A stretch of 52,453 nt of DNA from contig JAHCRH010000004.1 in the NCBI GenBank assembly GCA_020148025.1, positions 1 through 52,453 on the forward strand, given 5' to 3'. A program made the position numbers and the translations under genes. Positions 7,797 through 15,858 of this stretch are shown piece by piece. This stretch comes from Patescibacteria group bacterium (GTDB lineage: Bacteria > Patescibacteriota > Minisyncoccia > Minisyncoccales > JAHCRE01). How positions within the stretch are numbered: the stretch's first letter is position 1; every line of letters starts with the position of its first letter. The notes under the pieces are model-generated. The model did not search any database and was not told where the DNA came from. It saw nothing but the letters and a program-made list of their open reading frames with translations.

Positions 7797-9121
7797 AATT
7801 TTTCAAATTCTTCTTTAACTATTTTTCTGTCATCCCAACGTATTTTTTTACCGCTGGCGACACACATCCAGGGCTCGCAGCCCTTGCCGGTAATAATTAC
7901 TGTGTCTCCCTTTCTCACTAAGTTGAGGGCTTTCTTTATAGCCTCTCGGCGATCTGAGATTTTATAAAAATTGGAGGTTGGAAATTGAGATTTGGAAATT
8001 CCAGATTTTATCATTGATAAAATCTGGAATGGATCTTCGTCATAAGGATCTTCATTAGTAATAATAATTTCATTACAATATTTAGCAGCGAGTTCTCCCA
8101 AAACCGGTCTTTTCCATTTATCCCGTCCACCACCACAAGCCCCCAGGACACATATCATTCTTGTTTCTTGTTTCTTGTTTCTTGTTTCTTGAATGATTTG
8201 GTAAACTTTTTCTAAAGCAGCAGGAGTGTGGGCGTAATCAACAAAAACCTTAAAGGGGCTTTTAATTACTATTTCCATTCTGCCTGGAATTCCTTCAATT
8301 TTTTCTAAAGCTGATTTACAAGTTCCCAAATCAATTTCCTGGGACAAGCCAACGCAAATTGCTGCCAAGGCATTGTAAATATTGAATTCACCTAATAATT
8401 TAAGATTGAATTCCTCCTCTTTTAGAGAGAATCTTATTCCCGAATGTAAAACCTGGACATTTTCGGCTTCAATTACAGAGGCCCGTCCTCTGTAAACTTT
8501 TTTTTGGGGGGGGGTTGTAAATCCTATTTTTTTATCAGCTGGAAAATTCAAAAAATATTCTGTATTTTCATCATCTAAGTTAACAATGTTAACTTTTTTT
8601 ATTTCTTTATCATTCAAAATTTTGACTCTAGACTTTAGACTTTGGAATAGTTTTCCTTTTGCTTCCCGATATTTTTCAAATGAGCCGTGAGCTTCAATAT
8701 GCTCTGGGGTCAAATTAGTAAATACGACTATATCAAAATCAATAAATCTATGGCGATGTTGTTTGATTCCTTCAGAAGTCACTTCCAAAACAACATATTG
8801 ACAATTGGTATCTAAGGCTTCTTTCAAAAATCTCTGAAGCCGCAAGCGACCGGGCATAGTCATTTTTAAGATATTTGACCAAATCTTCTGTCCAATTTTA
8901 AATTTTATAGAAGATAGAGAAGCAACTTTATATCCTGCCTCTTCTAAAATCTTAGTTGTTAAATTAACCACTGTAGATTTACCACTGGTACCGGTGACAC
9001 CAATGATAATCATTTTTTTTGAAGGAAATCCATATAAAAAAGCACCTAAGGCAGGAAATAGAAAGTGATACCAATCGATTAAAAAAGAGGGGACGAATTT
9101 TCGGAAAATATTAAAAATCAT
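7793..9121 (-). CDS. murE: Mur ligase, MurE-like
   Basis: An ATP-dependent cytosolic ligase that adds the third amino acid to UDP-MurNAc-dipeptide. The 442-residue protein has the P-loop GVTGTSGKSTVVNLTT near residue 45, LEVTSEGIKQHR, FTNLTPEHIEAHG, VDYAHTPAALEKV and GACGGGRDKWKRP. The MurE amino-acid selectivity loop is NEDPYDEDP instead of the DNPR of diaminopimelate enzymes. The N-terminal substrate domain is very short. I start at ATG 9121 (MIFNIFRKF); the longer frame to 9325 only reads through a repeat. Three repeat-derived insertions lie near residues 209-216, 310-321 and 363-374. Confidence 0.88.
   Translation of the reverse strand: MIFNIFRKFVPSFLIDWYHFLFPALGAFLYGFPSKKMIIIGVTGTSGKSTVVNLTTKILEEAGYKVASLSSIKFKIGQKIWSNILKMTMPGRLRLQRFLKEALDTNCQYVVLEVTSEGIKQHRHRFIDFDIVVFTNLTPEHIEAHGSFEKYREAKGKLFQSLKSRVKILNDKEIKKVNIVNLDDENTEYFLNFPADKKIGFTTPPQKKVYRGRASVIEAENVQVLHSGIRFSLKEEEFNLKLLGEFNIYNALAAICVGLSQEIDLGTCKSALEKIEGIPGRMEIVIKSPFKVFVDYAHTPAALEKVYQIIQETRNKKQETRMICVLGACGGGRDKWKRPVLGELAAKYCNEIIITNEDPYDEDPFQILSMIKSGISKSQFPTSNFYKISDRREAIKKALNLVRKGDTVIITGKGCEPWMCVASGKKIRWDDRKIVKEEFEKL
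7998..8030. repeat. Perfect 15-bp palindrome inside murE
   Basis: ATTCCAGATTTTATC and its exact complement are separated by ATT. It encodes part of a segment (SMIKSGISKSQFPTSNFYKI) that looks low-complexity and inserted before the conserved DRREAI. Confidence 0.7.
8160..8195. repeat. Heptamer tandem repeat inside murE
   Basis: Four head-to-tail copies of the 7-mer TTCTTGT are read on the minus strand as QETRNKKQETR. Copy-number change of a 7-mer would shift the frame. Confidence 0.75.
8473..8495. repeat. TTACAGAG palindrome inside murE
   Basis: Arms TTACAGAGG and CCTCTGTAA enclose CCCGT. The same element lies in rsmA at 28552-28574 with loop ACGGG, the reverse complement, so it sits there in the opposite orientation. 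It encodes VYRGRASV. A T8G9 run follows at about 8498-8514. Confidence 0.75.
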
Positions 9122-9210
9122 TTGCCTGAAATGTCGCTCGCCCTCTCCAGCCTTCGGCTGGCGCTCCCCGCCAACATCTTTGAAGTTGTGGCGGATCGCT
9201 TCGGACTCGC

Positions 9211-9315
9211 TCCTTAGAAACCCTCGGTTTCTAACGTTTTCGCTTTCTCGCCTCGTCTTCGCCGAGGCGAAGCGGGCGGCGAAAGCCTGTTTTCCTACAC
9301 GGGAAAACGCCCACC
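9211..9315. repeat. GC-rich composite repeat, copy 2 (partial)
   Basis: It lies between ruvA and murE. It shares with copy 1 the CTCCTTAGAAACC...GGTTTCTAACG hairpin, the CTTCGCCGAGGCGAAGCG block and GAAAGCCTGTTTTCCTA. The tail differs: a CGGGAAAAC...GTTTTCCCG inverted repeat replaces the CCACCCTCC part. Confidence 0.75.
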
Positions 9316-9355
9316 GTTCACACACAGCCCAGTTTTCCCGACCCTTTTCTGATTT

Positions 9356-9925
9356 TTAGGTCTTGCCACCTAAAAACTTTAAGGCTTCTTTTATTTTCTC
9401 TTCAGTATTTTTTATTTCTTTTGAGATTTTGGATAAGGCCCATTTTACTTTTTGAGGAGGGAAGCCAAGATTTATTAAGGCCTGAAAGGTTTCGTCTTTC
9501 AAAGCTTTTGTTTTAGGCATCGCTTTTTTAATTTTTCTTGAGAGTTCAAGGATAATCATCTGAGCCTTTTTCTTTCCGATACTAAAGATTTCTTTGAGAA
9601 TTTTTTCATCCTCTTTCTCAATTGCCTCTTTTATCTTTTCAAAAGGAGCAATTGAGGAAATCTCCAGAGCAGCTTTTGGACCAATACTAGGAATTTCGTC
9701 TAAAAACTCAAAGAATTTAACCTCCTCGAAATTTAAAAACCCATACAAATCTAAAATGTTCTGCCTCACATTAAGAAAACAAAAGAGCTTGAGAGATTCG
9801 CCAATTTTTGGTATCTTTAAAAGAGTCTTTTTGGATAAAAAAACTTTATAACCTACTCCTCCAACATCTAAAATTATAAACTTCTCTCCTTTGAAGATAA
9901 TTTTCCCTTTTAAATAACTTATCAT
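9356..9925 (-). CDS. ruvA: Holliday junction branch migration subunit RuvA
   Basis: RuvA binds four-way junctions and loads the RuvB motor. The 189-residue protein begins MISYLKGKIIFKGEKFIILD, has the OB-fold domain with VGGVGYKVFLS, the HhH region FLDEIPSIGPKAALEI, and the C-terminal domain III that contacts RuvB (ALINLGFPPQKVKWAL). ruvB is in this window at 18.9 kb but not adjacent. Divergent from uvrB, so both DNA-repair genes share the 9926-9981 intergenic space. Confidence 0.93.
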   Translation of the reverse strand: MISYLKGKIIFKGEKFIILDVGGVGYKVFLSKKTLLKIPKIGESLKLFCFLNVRQNILDLYGFLNFEEVKFFEFLDEIPSIGPKAALEISSIAPFEKIKEAIEKEDEKILKEIFSIGKKKAQMIILELSRKIKKAMPKTKALKDETFQALINLGFPPQKVKWALSKISKEIKNTEEKIKEALKFLGGKT

Positions 9926-9946
9926 TAGTTTATTATATCACGCAGT

Positions 9947-9973
9947 CTCCAAAATCACGAAGTAATTTGGGAG
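9947..9973 (+). promoter_or_regulatory. Leader hairpin holding the uvrB ribosome binding site
   Basis: CTCCAAAATCAC pairs with GTAATTTGGGAG (10 of 12 positions) around a GAA loop. The Shine-Dalgarno GGGAG is the outer part of the 3' arm, 8 nt before the uvrB ATG. A near-identical hairpin precedes rpsT, so it may be a translational control element or a shared repeat. Confidence 0.6.
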
Positions 9974-9981
9974 TAATCGTT

Positions 9982-12051
9982 ATGTTTAAGTTGTATTCAA
10001 AATTTAAACCAACAGGAGACCAGCCCCAAGCAATTAAAGAATTAACGCAAAATCTAAAAGCTGGGATAAAGCACCAGGTTTTATTAGGAGTGACTGGATC
10101 AGGAAAAACCTTTGTAGCGTCGAACGTTATTGAGAAAATTCAAAAACCGATTCTTGTCATATCGCACAATAAGTGCCTGGCTGCTCAGCTTTATCAAGAA
10201 TTTAAGGAATTTTTCCCAGACAACGCCATCCATTATTTTGTCTCCTATTATGATTACTATCAACCCGAAGCCTATATCCCCCAAACTGACACCTATATTG
10301 AAAAAGATGCCAAAATTAATAAAGAGATTGATAGATTGAGACATGCTGCTGTCCAGGATTTATTAACTAGAGAAGATGTTATTATTATCGCTTCGGTCTC
10401 TTGCATCTATAATATTGGATCGCCTGAGTCTTACCAAAAGGTTTCTTTAGAAATAAAAACCGGTAAAAAAATAAAAAGAAAAGGGTTTCTTTCCCATTTA
10501 ACAAATTTACAATACCAAAGAAATGATATAGATTTTAAACCAGGAACCTTTAGAGTTCGAGGCAACATCATTGATATTTTTTTAGTAACTGGAAAAGAGA
10601 TTTTAAGAATTGAATTTTTGGGTGACGAGATAGATAAAGTTTTTACTACAAAGGCATCTTTGGAACCAAAATTTACAATTTGCAATTTAAAATTTAAAAT
10701 TTATCCGGCCCATTTCTGGATCACCCCCCGGGAAAAATTGGATATTGCTATTGAGAATATAAAATTGGAGCTACAAGATCGATTAAGAGAACTAAAAAAA
10801 GAAAAGAAGCTTTTAGAGGCTCAGAGATTGGAACAGAGGACAAACTGTGATTTGGAAATGTTAAAAGAAACAGGTTTCTGTCATGGAATTGAAAATTATT
10901 CAAGACACTTGGAATTTAGAAAACCGGGGGAGGCCCCTTTCACTCTAATTGATTACTATCTTCACCCCGTTAGAGAAGATTTCTCTAACGGGGCAAGGGA
11001 TTTCCTAATCTTCATTGATGAATCCCACCAGACTTTACCTCAACTCCATGGAATGTATAATCAAGATAAGTCAAGAAAAAAAAACCTAATTGAGTATGGC
11101 TTCAGGCTCCCCTCGGCTTTAGATAATCGCCCCTTAAAATTTGAAGAATTTGAGAAAAAAATTAATCAGGCCCGCCCAAATTTTGATAGAGATTCACGAT
11201 TTCGTCCAACAAAGAAAAGTAAAAAATTGGGCGGGCAGGTTGTTTATGTTTCGGCAACGCCAGCTAAAGAAGAAAGAGAAAAAGCCCTTCGACAAGCTCG
11301 GGGTAAAGCCGGGAAAAAATATATTGTCGAACAATTAATAAGACCAACTGGACTTTTAGAACCTTCAGTTACAATTAAACCAATTAAAAATCAGGTTAGA
11401 GACTTAATTGAGGAAGTCAAGAAACAAGTTGCCAAAAAGCAAAGGACCTTAGTTTTAACTCTAACCAAAAGGTTGGCCGAGGAATTGGCCGATTATTTAG
11501 CTGAAGAGGGGATTCACGCTAAATGGCTTCATGCCGAAGTGAAAACTTTGGAAAGACCTCAAATTCTTAAGGACTTGAGGGAAGGAAAATATGATGTTTT
11601 AGTTGGAATTAATCTTTTAAGAGAAGGGTTGGATCTTCCAGAAGTAGCCCTGGTGGCAATTTTAGACGCTGATAAAGAGGGATTTTTAAGATCAGGAACA
11701 ACTTTAATTCAGATAATGGGACGCGCCGCCCGCCATATCGAAGGCCAAGTAATTTTATATGCGGATAAAATCACAAAATCAATGAAATTGGCTATAAATG
11801 AGATAAAAAGAAGGAGAAAAATCCAAATAGAATATAATGAAATTCACAATATCATTCCCAAACCAATTATTAAAGAAATAAGAGATTGGCCTTTCGTTTC
11901 AAGAAAGAAGGAGATAAAGGCCGAGTTTGGAAAGATCGGCGATGTAAAACTTTTAGAGAAAGAAATGAAAAAAGCCGCCAAGAATTTAGACTTTGAAAGA
12001 GCGGCAGAAATCAGAGACTTGATCAGAGAGACAAAATCTGGTAAAAAATAA
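9982..12051 (+). CDS. uvrB: Excinuclease ABC subunit B
   Basis: The DNA helicase-like damage verifier of nucleotide excision repair. The 689-residue protein has Walker A GVTGSGKT (residues 36-43), VSYYDYYQPEAYIP, IDESH, VSATPAK, IRPTGLLEP, and a C-terminal UVR domain (EKEMKKAAKNLDFERAAEIRDL) that binds UvrC. ATG 9982 is chosen over the upstream TTG at 9967 because GGGAG lies 8 nt before it. Three stretches are extra against typical UvrB: LHPVREDFSNGA before FLIFIDESH, about 25 residues between KKINQ and VVYVSATP, and ALRQARGKAGKK before YIVEQ. The first two match palindromic DNA. Confidence 0.95.
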   Translation: MFKLYSKFKPTGDQPQAIKELTQNLKAGIKHQVLLGVTGSGKTFVASNVIEKIQKPILVISHNKCLAAQLYQEFKEFFPDNAIHYFVSYYDYYQPEAYIPQTDTYIEKDAKINKEIDRLRHAAVQDLLTREDVIIIASVSCIYNIGSPESYQKVSLEIKTGKKIKRKGFLSHLTNLQYQRNDIDFKPGTFRVRGNIIDIFLVTGKEILRIEFLGDEIDKVFTTKASLEPKFTICNLKFKIYPAHFWITPREKLDIAIENIKLELQDRLRELKKEKKLLEAQRLEQRTNCDLEMLKETGFCHGIENYSRHLEFRKPGEAPFTLIDYYLHPVREDFSNGARDFLIFIDESHQTLPQLHGMYNQDKSRKKNLIEYGFRLPSALDNRPLKFEEFEKKINQARPNFDRDSRFRPTKKSKKLGGQVVYVSATPAKEEREKALRQARGKAGKKYIVEQLIRPTGLLEPSVTIKPIKNQVRDLIEEVKKQVAKKQRTLVLTLTKRLAEELADYLAEEGIHAKWLHAEVKTLERPQILKDLREGKYDVLVGINLLREGLDLPEVALVAILDADKEGFLRSGTTLIQIMGRAARHIEGQVILYADKITKSMKLAINEIKRRRKIQIEYNEIHNIIPKPIIKEIRDWPFVSRKKEIKAEFGKIGDVKLLEKEMKKAAKNLDFERAAEIRDLIRETKSGKK
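10965..10993. repeat. CCCCGTTAG palindromic element, copy 2 (in uvrB)
   Basis: A perfect 13-bp palindrome (CCCCGTTAGAGAA and its complement) with a GAT loop, translated as HPVREDFSNG. The sequence after it, DFLIFIDESH, is normal UvrB, so the element is in frame. Confidence 0.8.
11170..11236. repeat. Inverted repeat insertion in uvrB
   Basis: Arms GCCCGCCCAA and TTGGGCGGGC (extended by TTTT/AAAA) lie 47 nt apart and are edged by CAG on each side. They bracket about 25 residues absent from typical UvrB proteins between KKINQ and VVYVSATP. Confidence 0.6.
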
Positions 12052-12064
12052 AATGTATAGTGGT

Positions 12065-12092
12065 CTCCGAAATCGCTGAAAGCGATTTGGAG
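12065..12092 (+). promoter_or_regulatory. Leader hairpin holding the rpsT ribosome binding site
   Basis: CTCCGAAATCGCT pairs with AGCGATTTGGAG (12 pairs, one bulged G) around a GAA loop. GGAG in the 3' arm is the Shine-Dalgarno, 8 nt before ATG 12101. The design and sequence repeat the uvrB leader. Confidence 0.65.
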
Positions 12093-12100
12093 TGATATAT

Positions 12101-12373
12101 ATGGCAATTAAAAAATCAGCTAAAAAAGCTATCCGGCAAAGCTTAAAAAGAAAAGTTAGAAATTTGATCTACAAAAGGAAAATAAAAAGCCTTTTAAAAA
12201 AGGCTAAAAATTTACTTTCTCAGAAAAAAATTGAGGAAGCTAAATCGCTTTTGCCTCAAATCTACAAAATTTTAGATAAGGCAGCGAAGGTGGGGGTGAT
12301 TAAAAAAAATACTGCCGCCAGAAAAAAATCGAGAATTACTAAGTTAATTAAAAAATCAGTTAAATCTCAATAA
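12101..12373 (+). CDS. rpsT: 30S ribosomal protein S20
   Basis: A 90-residue basic helical protein, MAIKKSAKKAIRQSLKRKVRN, with the C-terminal KKNTAARKKSRITKLIKK typical of S20, which binds 16S rRNA. ATG 12101 is preferred over GTG 12092 because the latter lies inside the Shine-Dalgarno. The last 14 bp overlap the 3' end of holA on the other strand (convergent genes). Confidence 0.93.
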   Translation: MAIKKSAKKAIRQSLKRKVRNLIYKRKIKSLLKKAKNLLSQKKIEEAKSLLPQIYKILDKAAKVGVIKKNTAARKKSRITKLIKKSVKSQ

Positions 12374-13292
12374 GCAGCATCTCTAAGGCTGACCTTGGAT
12401 CCATTTTTCCAGTTTTAATATTCAAATCTGCCTGAAAAATCTTTTGGTAGATTTTTTTTAATTCGTCAAATTTAAACTTATTTGCTAGAAAATAACTCTT
12501 CCTAACAACGAAAGGGTGGAGATCAACCTTTTTAAAAATCATATTTAGAGATTTCCCGCTCTCAATAAGATCTTTGACAATTAAAAGATTGCGAAATTGA
12601 AAATTTATCATTGCCAAAAGATAAGAAGGCGAATCCCCTTTTTCTAGATGTTTCTTTAGTAATAAAAGAGCTTCTTTTTTATTTTTGGCAGCTATAGCAT
12701 CAATTGTTTTAAAAATATCGGTTTCGATTTTGGGCTTAACCAAAACTCTAACATCCTCTTTTTCAATTTTCTTTTTATTTTTGTAATTAACCAACTTTTT
12801 TATTTCATTTGCCATCTGCCATAAGTTATTGCCAACAGAATCCAAAAGCAAGTTTAGAGCGGATTCATTAATTTTAACCGAATATCTCTTAAATTCTCTC
12901 TTTACCCAATTCTTTAAAGATTTCCCTGTTAACAACTCGAAGTTCTGAGATTTCCCAGATTTTTTTAAAAGCTTAAAGAGCGACCTCCTTTCATCTATTT
13001 TTTCTTCATAAAACAAAATTATATCTTTTGATTTTGAGAGATTTTTAAAAAAACTTGAAAAATCATTTTCAATCTTTGAGTTAAAAAAAACGTTCTTTAA
13101 AACCATTAATTTTTTCTCATCAAACATTGCAAAAGAGCGAAAAGAATCTCGAAAATCTTCAAAGCTATCTTTTTTAAAATCGAAATACTTCAAGTTTAGT
13201 CCACTTTTGTGGATTTTTTTATAATGTTTGATAATTTCGTTCAATTTTTGAGAAGACCTATAAGCATCTTCTCCATAAAGAAAAATAATCAT
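12360..13292 (-). CDS. holA: DNA polymerase III subunit delta
   Basis: The clamp-loader subunit that opens the sliding clamp. The 310-residue protein starts MIIFLYGEDAYRSSQKLNEI, the usual HolA opening, and continues with FDFKKDSFEDF, the QMANEIKKL three-helix region, and RSALEMLLIEI at the end. I use ATG 13292; the longer frame to 13379 overlaps mutM. It starts 2 bp after the mutM stop, so mutM-holA form an operon. The clamp itself (dnaN) is at 40.9 kb. Confidence 0.88.
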   Translation of the reverse strand: MIIFLYGEDAYRSSQKLNEIIKHYKKIHKSGLNLKYFDFKKDSFEDFRDSFRSFAMFDEKKLMVLKNVFFNSKIENDFSSFFKNLSKSKDIILFYEEKIDERRSLFKLLKKSGKSQNFELLTGKSLKNWVKREFKRYSVKINESALNLLLDSVGNNLWQMANEIKKLVNYKNKKKIEKEDVRVLVKPKIETDIFKTIDAIAAKNKKEALLLLKKHLEKGDSPSYLLAMINFQFRNLLIVKDLIESGKSLNMIFKKVDLHPFVVRKSYFLANKFKFDELKKIYQKIFQADLNIKTGKMDPRSALEMLLIEI

Positions 13293-13294
13293 AA

Positions 13295-14239
13295 TTATAA
13301 CTTTTGACAGGCAGGGCAAAAATGAGCGCTTCTTCCTGCTAATTTTATCCTTTTTATTTTTTGACCGCAACGGGGGCATTTTTCACTCTCTCGGCGATAA
13401 ACTTTCCTTTCTTTCTCATAATATCCTTTTTGGCCAGAGGGTATTCTAAAATCGGAGATCGATGTTCCTTTTAATCTAATGGCTTTTTTCAAAATCTTTT
13501 TCATTGCCTGAAAAACCCTCTTCAATTCATTTTTATTTAATTTTGAAACATCTTTAAAAGGGTGAATTTTTGCTGTCCACAAAATTTCATCTGAATAAAT
13601 ATTGCCAATTCCGGCAATAACAGTTTGATCCATCAAAACTTGTTTGATTTTGCCCCGCCTTTGGCGAGGCTCGCCTTTGGCGGCTTTTTTCTTAGTCAGA
13701 ATTTCCTCAAATTTTTCAAAAGTAAAATCTTTTTCTAATGGTTCAGGACCCAAATTTTTCACTTCTTCTGATTTCTCTAATTCCTTAGTGTTCCATAATT
13801 CTACTTTGGCAAATTTTCTCAAATCAGAAAGGGCTAACATTTGACTATTATCAAAAGTAAATAGCAAGTGGATATAGGTATTAATTTTTTCTTCCAGAGG
13901 TCCTTTAAATTTCGGTCTCCAATATCCACTATCTAAAAGGGGCCCACTTTCGCGGGAGGGTGGTGGGTGGGTTGGAGTCCAATATCCAACTAAAAGATGC
14001 CCGGTTAGTTTTTGATGAATCAATAAGGTTTTGTTATCAGTAAGATCAAAAAGAATATTTTTGCCTTTCCTTCTAACTTTTTTAATTTTTCTTCCTTTAA
14101 TTTCTTTTTTAAATTGCGCGAAATTTTTAGGTTTTTTCACTTGTTTTTCGAAATCTGACCAAGCATCAATAAAGGTCCTTCCAAGGACCTTTTTATTTAA
14201 ATCTTTTACAGTTGTCTCAACTTCAGGAAGCTCAGGCAC
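13295..14239 (-). CDS. mutM: Formamidopyrimidine-DNA glycosylase
   Basis: It removes oxidised purines such as 8-oxoguanine and nicks the abasic site. The 314-residue protein begins MPELPEVETTV (catalytic Pro2, Glu3), has HLLVGYW, IAGIGNIYSDEILW, and the C-terminal zinc finger CPRCGQKIKRIKLAGRSAHFCPACQ. Two stretches exceed the usual length of about 275: TPTHPPPSRESGPLLDSGYW near residues 84-103 and KAAKGEPRQRRG near 185-196. Both match repeat families also found in tsaE, pilB and yebC. Catalytic and zinc residues are intact. Confidence 0.95.
   Translation of the reverse strand: MPELPEVETTVKDLNKKVLGRTFIDAWSDFEKQVKKPKNFAQFKKEIKGRKIKKVRRKGKNILFDLTDNKTLLIHQKLTGHLLVGYWTPTHPPPSRESGPLLDSGYWRPKFKGPLEEKINTYIHLLFTFDNSQMLALSDLRKFAKVELWNTKELEKSEEVKNLGPEPLEKDFTFEKFEEILTKKKAAKGEPRQRRGKIKQVLMDQTVIAGIGNIYSDEILWTAKIHPFKDVSKLNKNELKRVFQAMKKILKKAIRLKGTSISDFRIPSGQKGYYEKERKVYRRESEKCPRCGQKIKRIKLAGRSAHFCPACQKL
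13655..13683. repeat. GGCGAGGCTCGCC-type palindrome in mutM
   Basis: A nested palindrome: CCGCC, TTT, GGCGAG, GCTCGCC, TTT, GGCGG. The 13-nt core GGCGAGGCTCGCC also occurs once in yebC and twice in pilB. It is in frame. Confidence 0.75.
13919..13990. repeat. GGGGCCC/GGGTGG repeat in mutM
   Basis: Core CTAAAAGGGGCCCAC, then CGCGGGAGGGTGG and GGGTGGGTTGGAGTCC, flanked by direct CCAATATCCA copies. The same block is in tsaE (16993-17070) in the opposite orientation relative to the gene, and related sequence is in the GC-rich intergenic repeats. Confidence 0.75.
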
Positions 14240-14244
14240 GTTTT

Positions 14245-14328
14245 TAGGGATTCAGGGTATAGGGTTTAGGAAATTAGTCAAAAAAATAAAAATTCACTAA
14301 ACCCTAAAAACCTAGACGCTAAACCCTA
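14245..14328. repeat. Inverted CTAAACCCTA/TAGGGTTTAG repeat
   Basis: The gap between the response regulator stop and the mutM start holds ATAGGGTTTAGG, about 25 AT-rich nt, then ACTAAACCCTAAA and a further CTAAACCCTAG. It can form a hairpin and may end the regulator transcript; no T-run is evident. Confidence 0.6.
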
Positions 14329-14332
14329 GTCT

Positions 14333-14701
14333 TTACTCGAGGGCAGCTTTGATTTTATCGATAATCTCCCGGGGAGTAAAATGGGCCTTAATCAAATAAT
14401 CGACTGCTCCCATTTTAAGTCCTCTTTCAACATCCTCTCTCTGACCTAGATTAGACAAAATAATTACTGGGATTTTAGCTAAGTCTGGGTTTTCTTTCAT
14501 CCTGGATAAAACTTCAAAGCCATCGATTCCTGGCAAAATAAGGTCGAGTAAAACCAAATCAGGTTTTTCCTCTCTAACTTTTTTTATACCTATTTCTCCA
14601 TCAATCGCCTCTAAAATCTCATACCCCTCTTTGGTGAGTTTTTGAGCCATCAAATCTCTGAGAAATTTATCATCTTCAATGATTAAGATGGTTTCTGGCA
14701 T
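14333..14701 (-). CDS. Single-domain response regulator
   Basis: The 122-residue receiver domain has the acidic pair E9/D10-D11, phospho-accepting D53 (VLLDLILPG), S83 and K105 (YLIKAH). There is no output domain, so it would signal by protein contact, as CheY-like proteins do. It lies directly downstream of a histidine kinase on the same strand (56 bp gap) and is very likely its partner. The pilB ATPase lies about 3 kb further along, but any link to pilus control is speculative. Confidence 0.92.
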   Translation of the reverse strand: MPETILIIEDDKFLRDLMAQKLTKEGYEILEAIDGEIGIKKVREEKPDLVLLDLILPGIDGFEVLSRMKENPDLAKIPVIILSNLGQREDVERGLKMGAVDYLIKAHFTPREIIDKIKAALE

Positions 14702-14757
14702 AATTTTAGCCGCGTCATCCGCTGGTTATTTTAGTTTAAAACAATTTTTAAAATTTT

Positions 14758-15810
14758 TCAAACTTTTTCCACAGGGAGAGTGAAATAGAAGGAAGTTCCT
14801 TTATTTTCTCGGGATTTAAACCAAATTTTCCCCTTATGGGCTTCAATAATGTTTCTTGTAATAAATAAACTAAGGCCAGTCCCTTCTGTTCCCATCCTGA
14901 TTACATTAGCCCCTCGGAAAAACTTTTTGAATACTTTTTTTTGTTGATTTTTAGGAATCCCCACGCCGTCATCTTCAATTTTAAACTCGATTTCCTTTCT
15001 TCGACCTTTCAAAGAAATAGTTACTTTCCCACCAATTTTGATATAACTAAGAGAATTTCCAAGAAGATTTTGGATGGCCAACTTAAGTTTTTTAACATCA
15101 CCAAAAATTTTTGATAATCGCTTTTCTGGTTTTTTAAATTTAAACTTTATCTCTTTTCTTTTAATTTCCTTTTTATAAGAATTAATTGCTGATTGAACAA
15201 TTTTCTCAATTTGCAAAAAAGCAGGTTCACAAATATACTTTCCTTCTTCAATCCTGGTCACCATTGAAAGATCTTTAACTAAGACGATCATCCTTTCATT
15301 GCTATGATAAATCTTTTCAAGAAAATCTTTTTGTTTTTTGTTTAACTTTCCCATTTCTTCTTCCAAAAGAATTTTTAATCCCCATTTGATTGCAGAAAGT
15401 GGTGTTCTAAACTGATGGGCAGCTAAAGAAATAAATTGAATCTTCATTCTCTCAATTTCCTTCTCCCTAGTGATATCATCCAAAATAACTAAAGTTCCAA
15501 CCTTTCTTCCTCTTCTTAAAACAGGGAAGCAAAAAACTTCCAAAATGAGATTTTTCCCAATTTGAACTTCTCTCTGAAAAATTCTTCTAAGTCTTTTTCC
15601 AAAAAGATTAAGCAGAGGTTTTAATTTCAGAAATTTAGTCAGTTCTGAAATTGATTTACCAATTATCTTTTTAGCTCTAACATTTAGAGAATCTTCAGCC
15701 AGAGGATTAATCAAAAAGAGCTTGTTCTTCTTATCAAAAAACAAAAGACCAAGGGGGAGGTGGTGAAAAATTTCCAAAATTTCATTTTTTTCTTCCTTAA
15801 CTTTAGTCAT
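14758..15810 (-). CDS. Cytosolic sensor histidine kinase (PAS, HisKA, HATPase)
   Basis: Residues 10-115 resemble a PAS domain (LPLGLLFFDKKNKLFLINPLA ending in LVILDDITREKE). The H-box is SLAAHQFRTPLSAIKWG near residue 133, followed by an N-box NLLGNSLSYI, G1 DDGVGIP, F-box VFKKFFRG and G2 GTGLSLFI, where the usual GLGL is GLSL. No membrane segment is visible, so it senses a cytoplasmic signal. Together with the downstream receiver it forms a simple two-component pair. Confidence 0.9.
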   Translation of the reverse strand: MTKVKEEKNEILEIFHHLPLGLLFFDKKNKLFLINPLAEDSLNVRAKKIIGKSISELTKFLKLKPLLNLFGKRLRRIFQREVQIGKNLILEVFCFPVLRRGRKVGTLVILDDITREKEIERMKIQFISLAAHQFRTPLSAIKWGLKILLEEEMGKLNKKQKDFLEKIYHSNERMIVLVKDLSMVTRIEEGKYICEPAFLQIEKIVQSAINSYKKEIKRKEIKFKFKKPEKRLSKIFGDVKKLKLAIQNLLGNSLSYIKIGGKVTISLKGRRKEIEFKIEDDGVGIPKNQQKKVFKKFFRGANVIRMGTEGTGLSLFITRNIIEAHKGKIWFKSRENKGTSFYFTLPVEKV

Positions 15811-15858
15811 TTTAAAATTTCATTCACAATTCTATCTTAACAGAAAATCTAAAAAAAT

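Noticed and set aside
9122-9325. N-terminal extension of murE
   Set aside because: The extension translates the GC-rich repeat; the Mur ligase sequence begins at ATG 9121.
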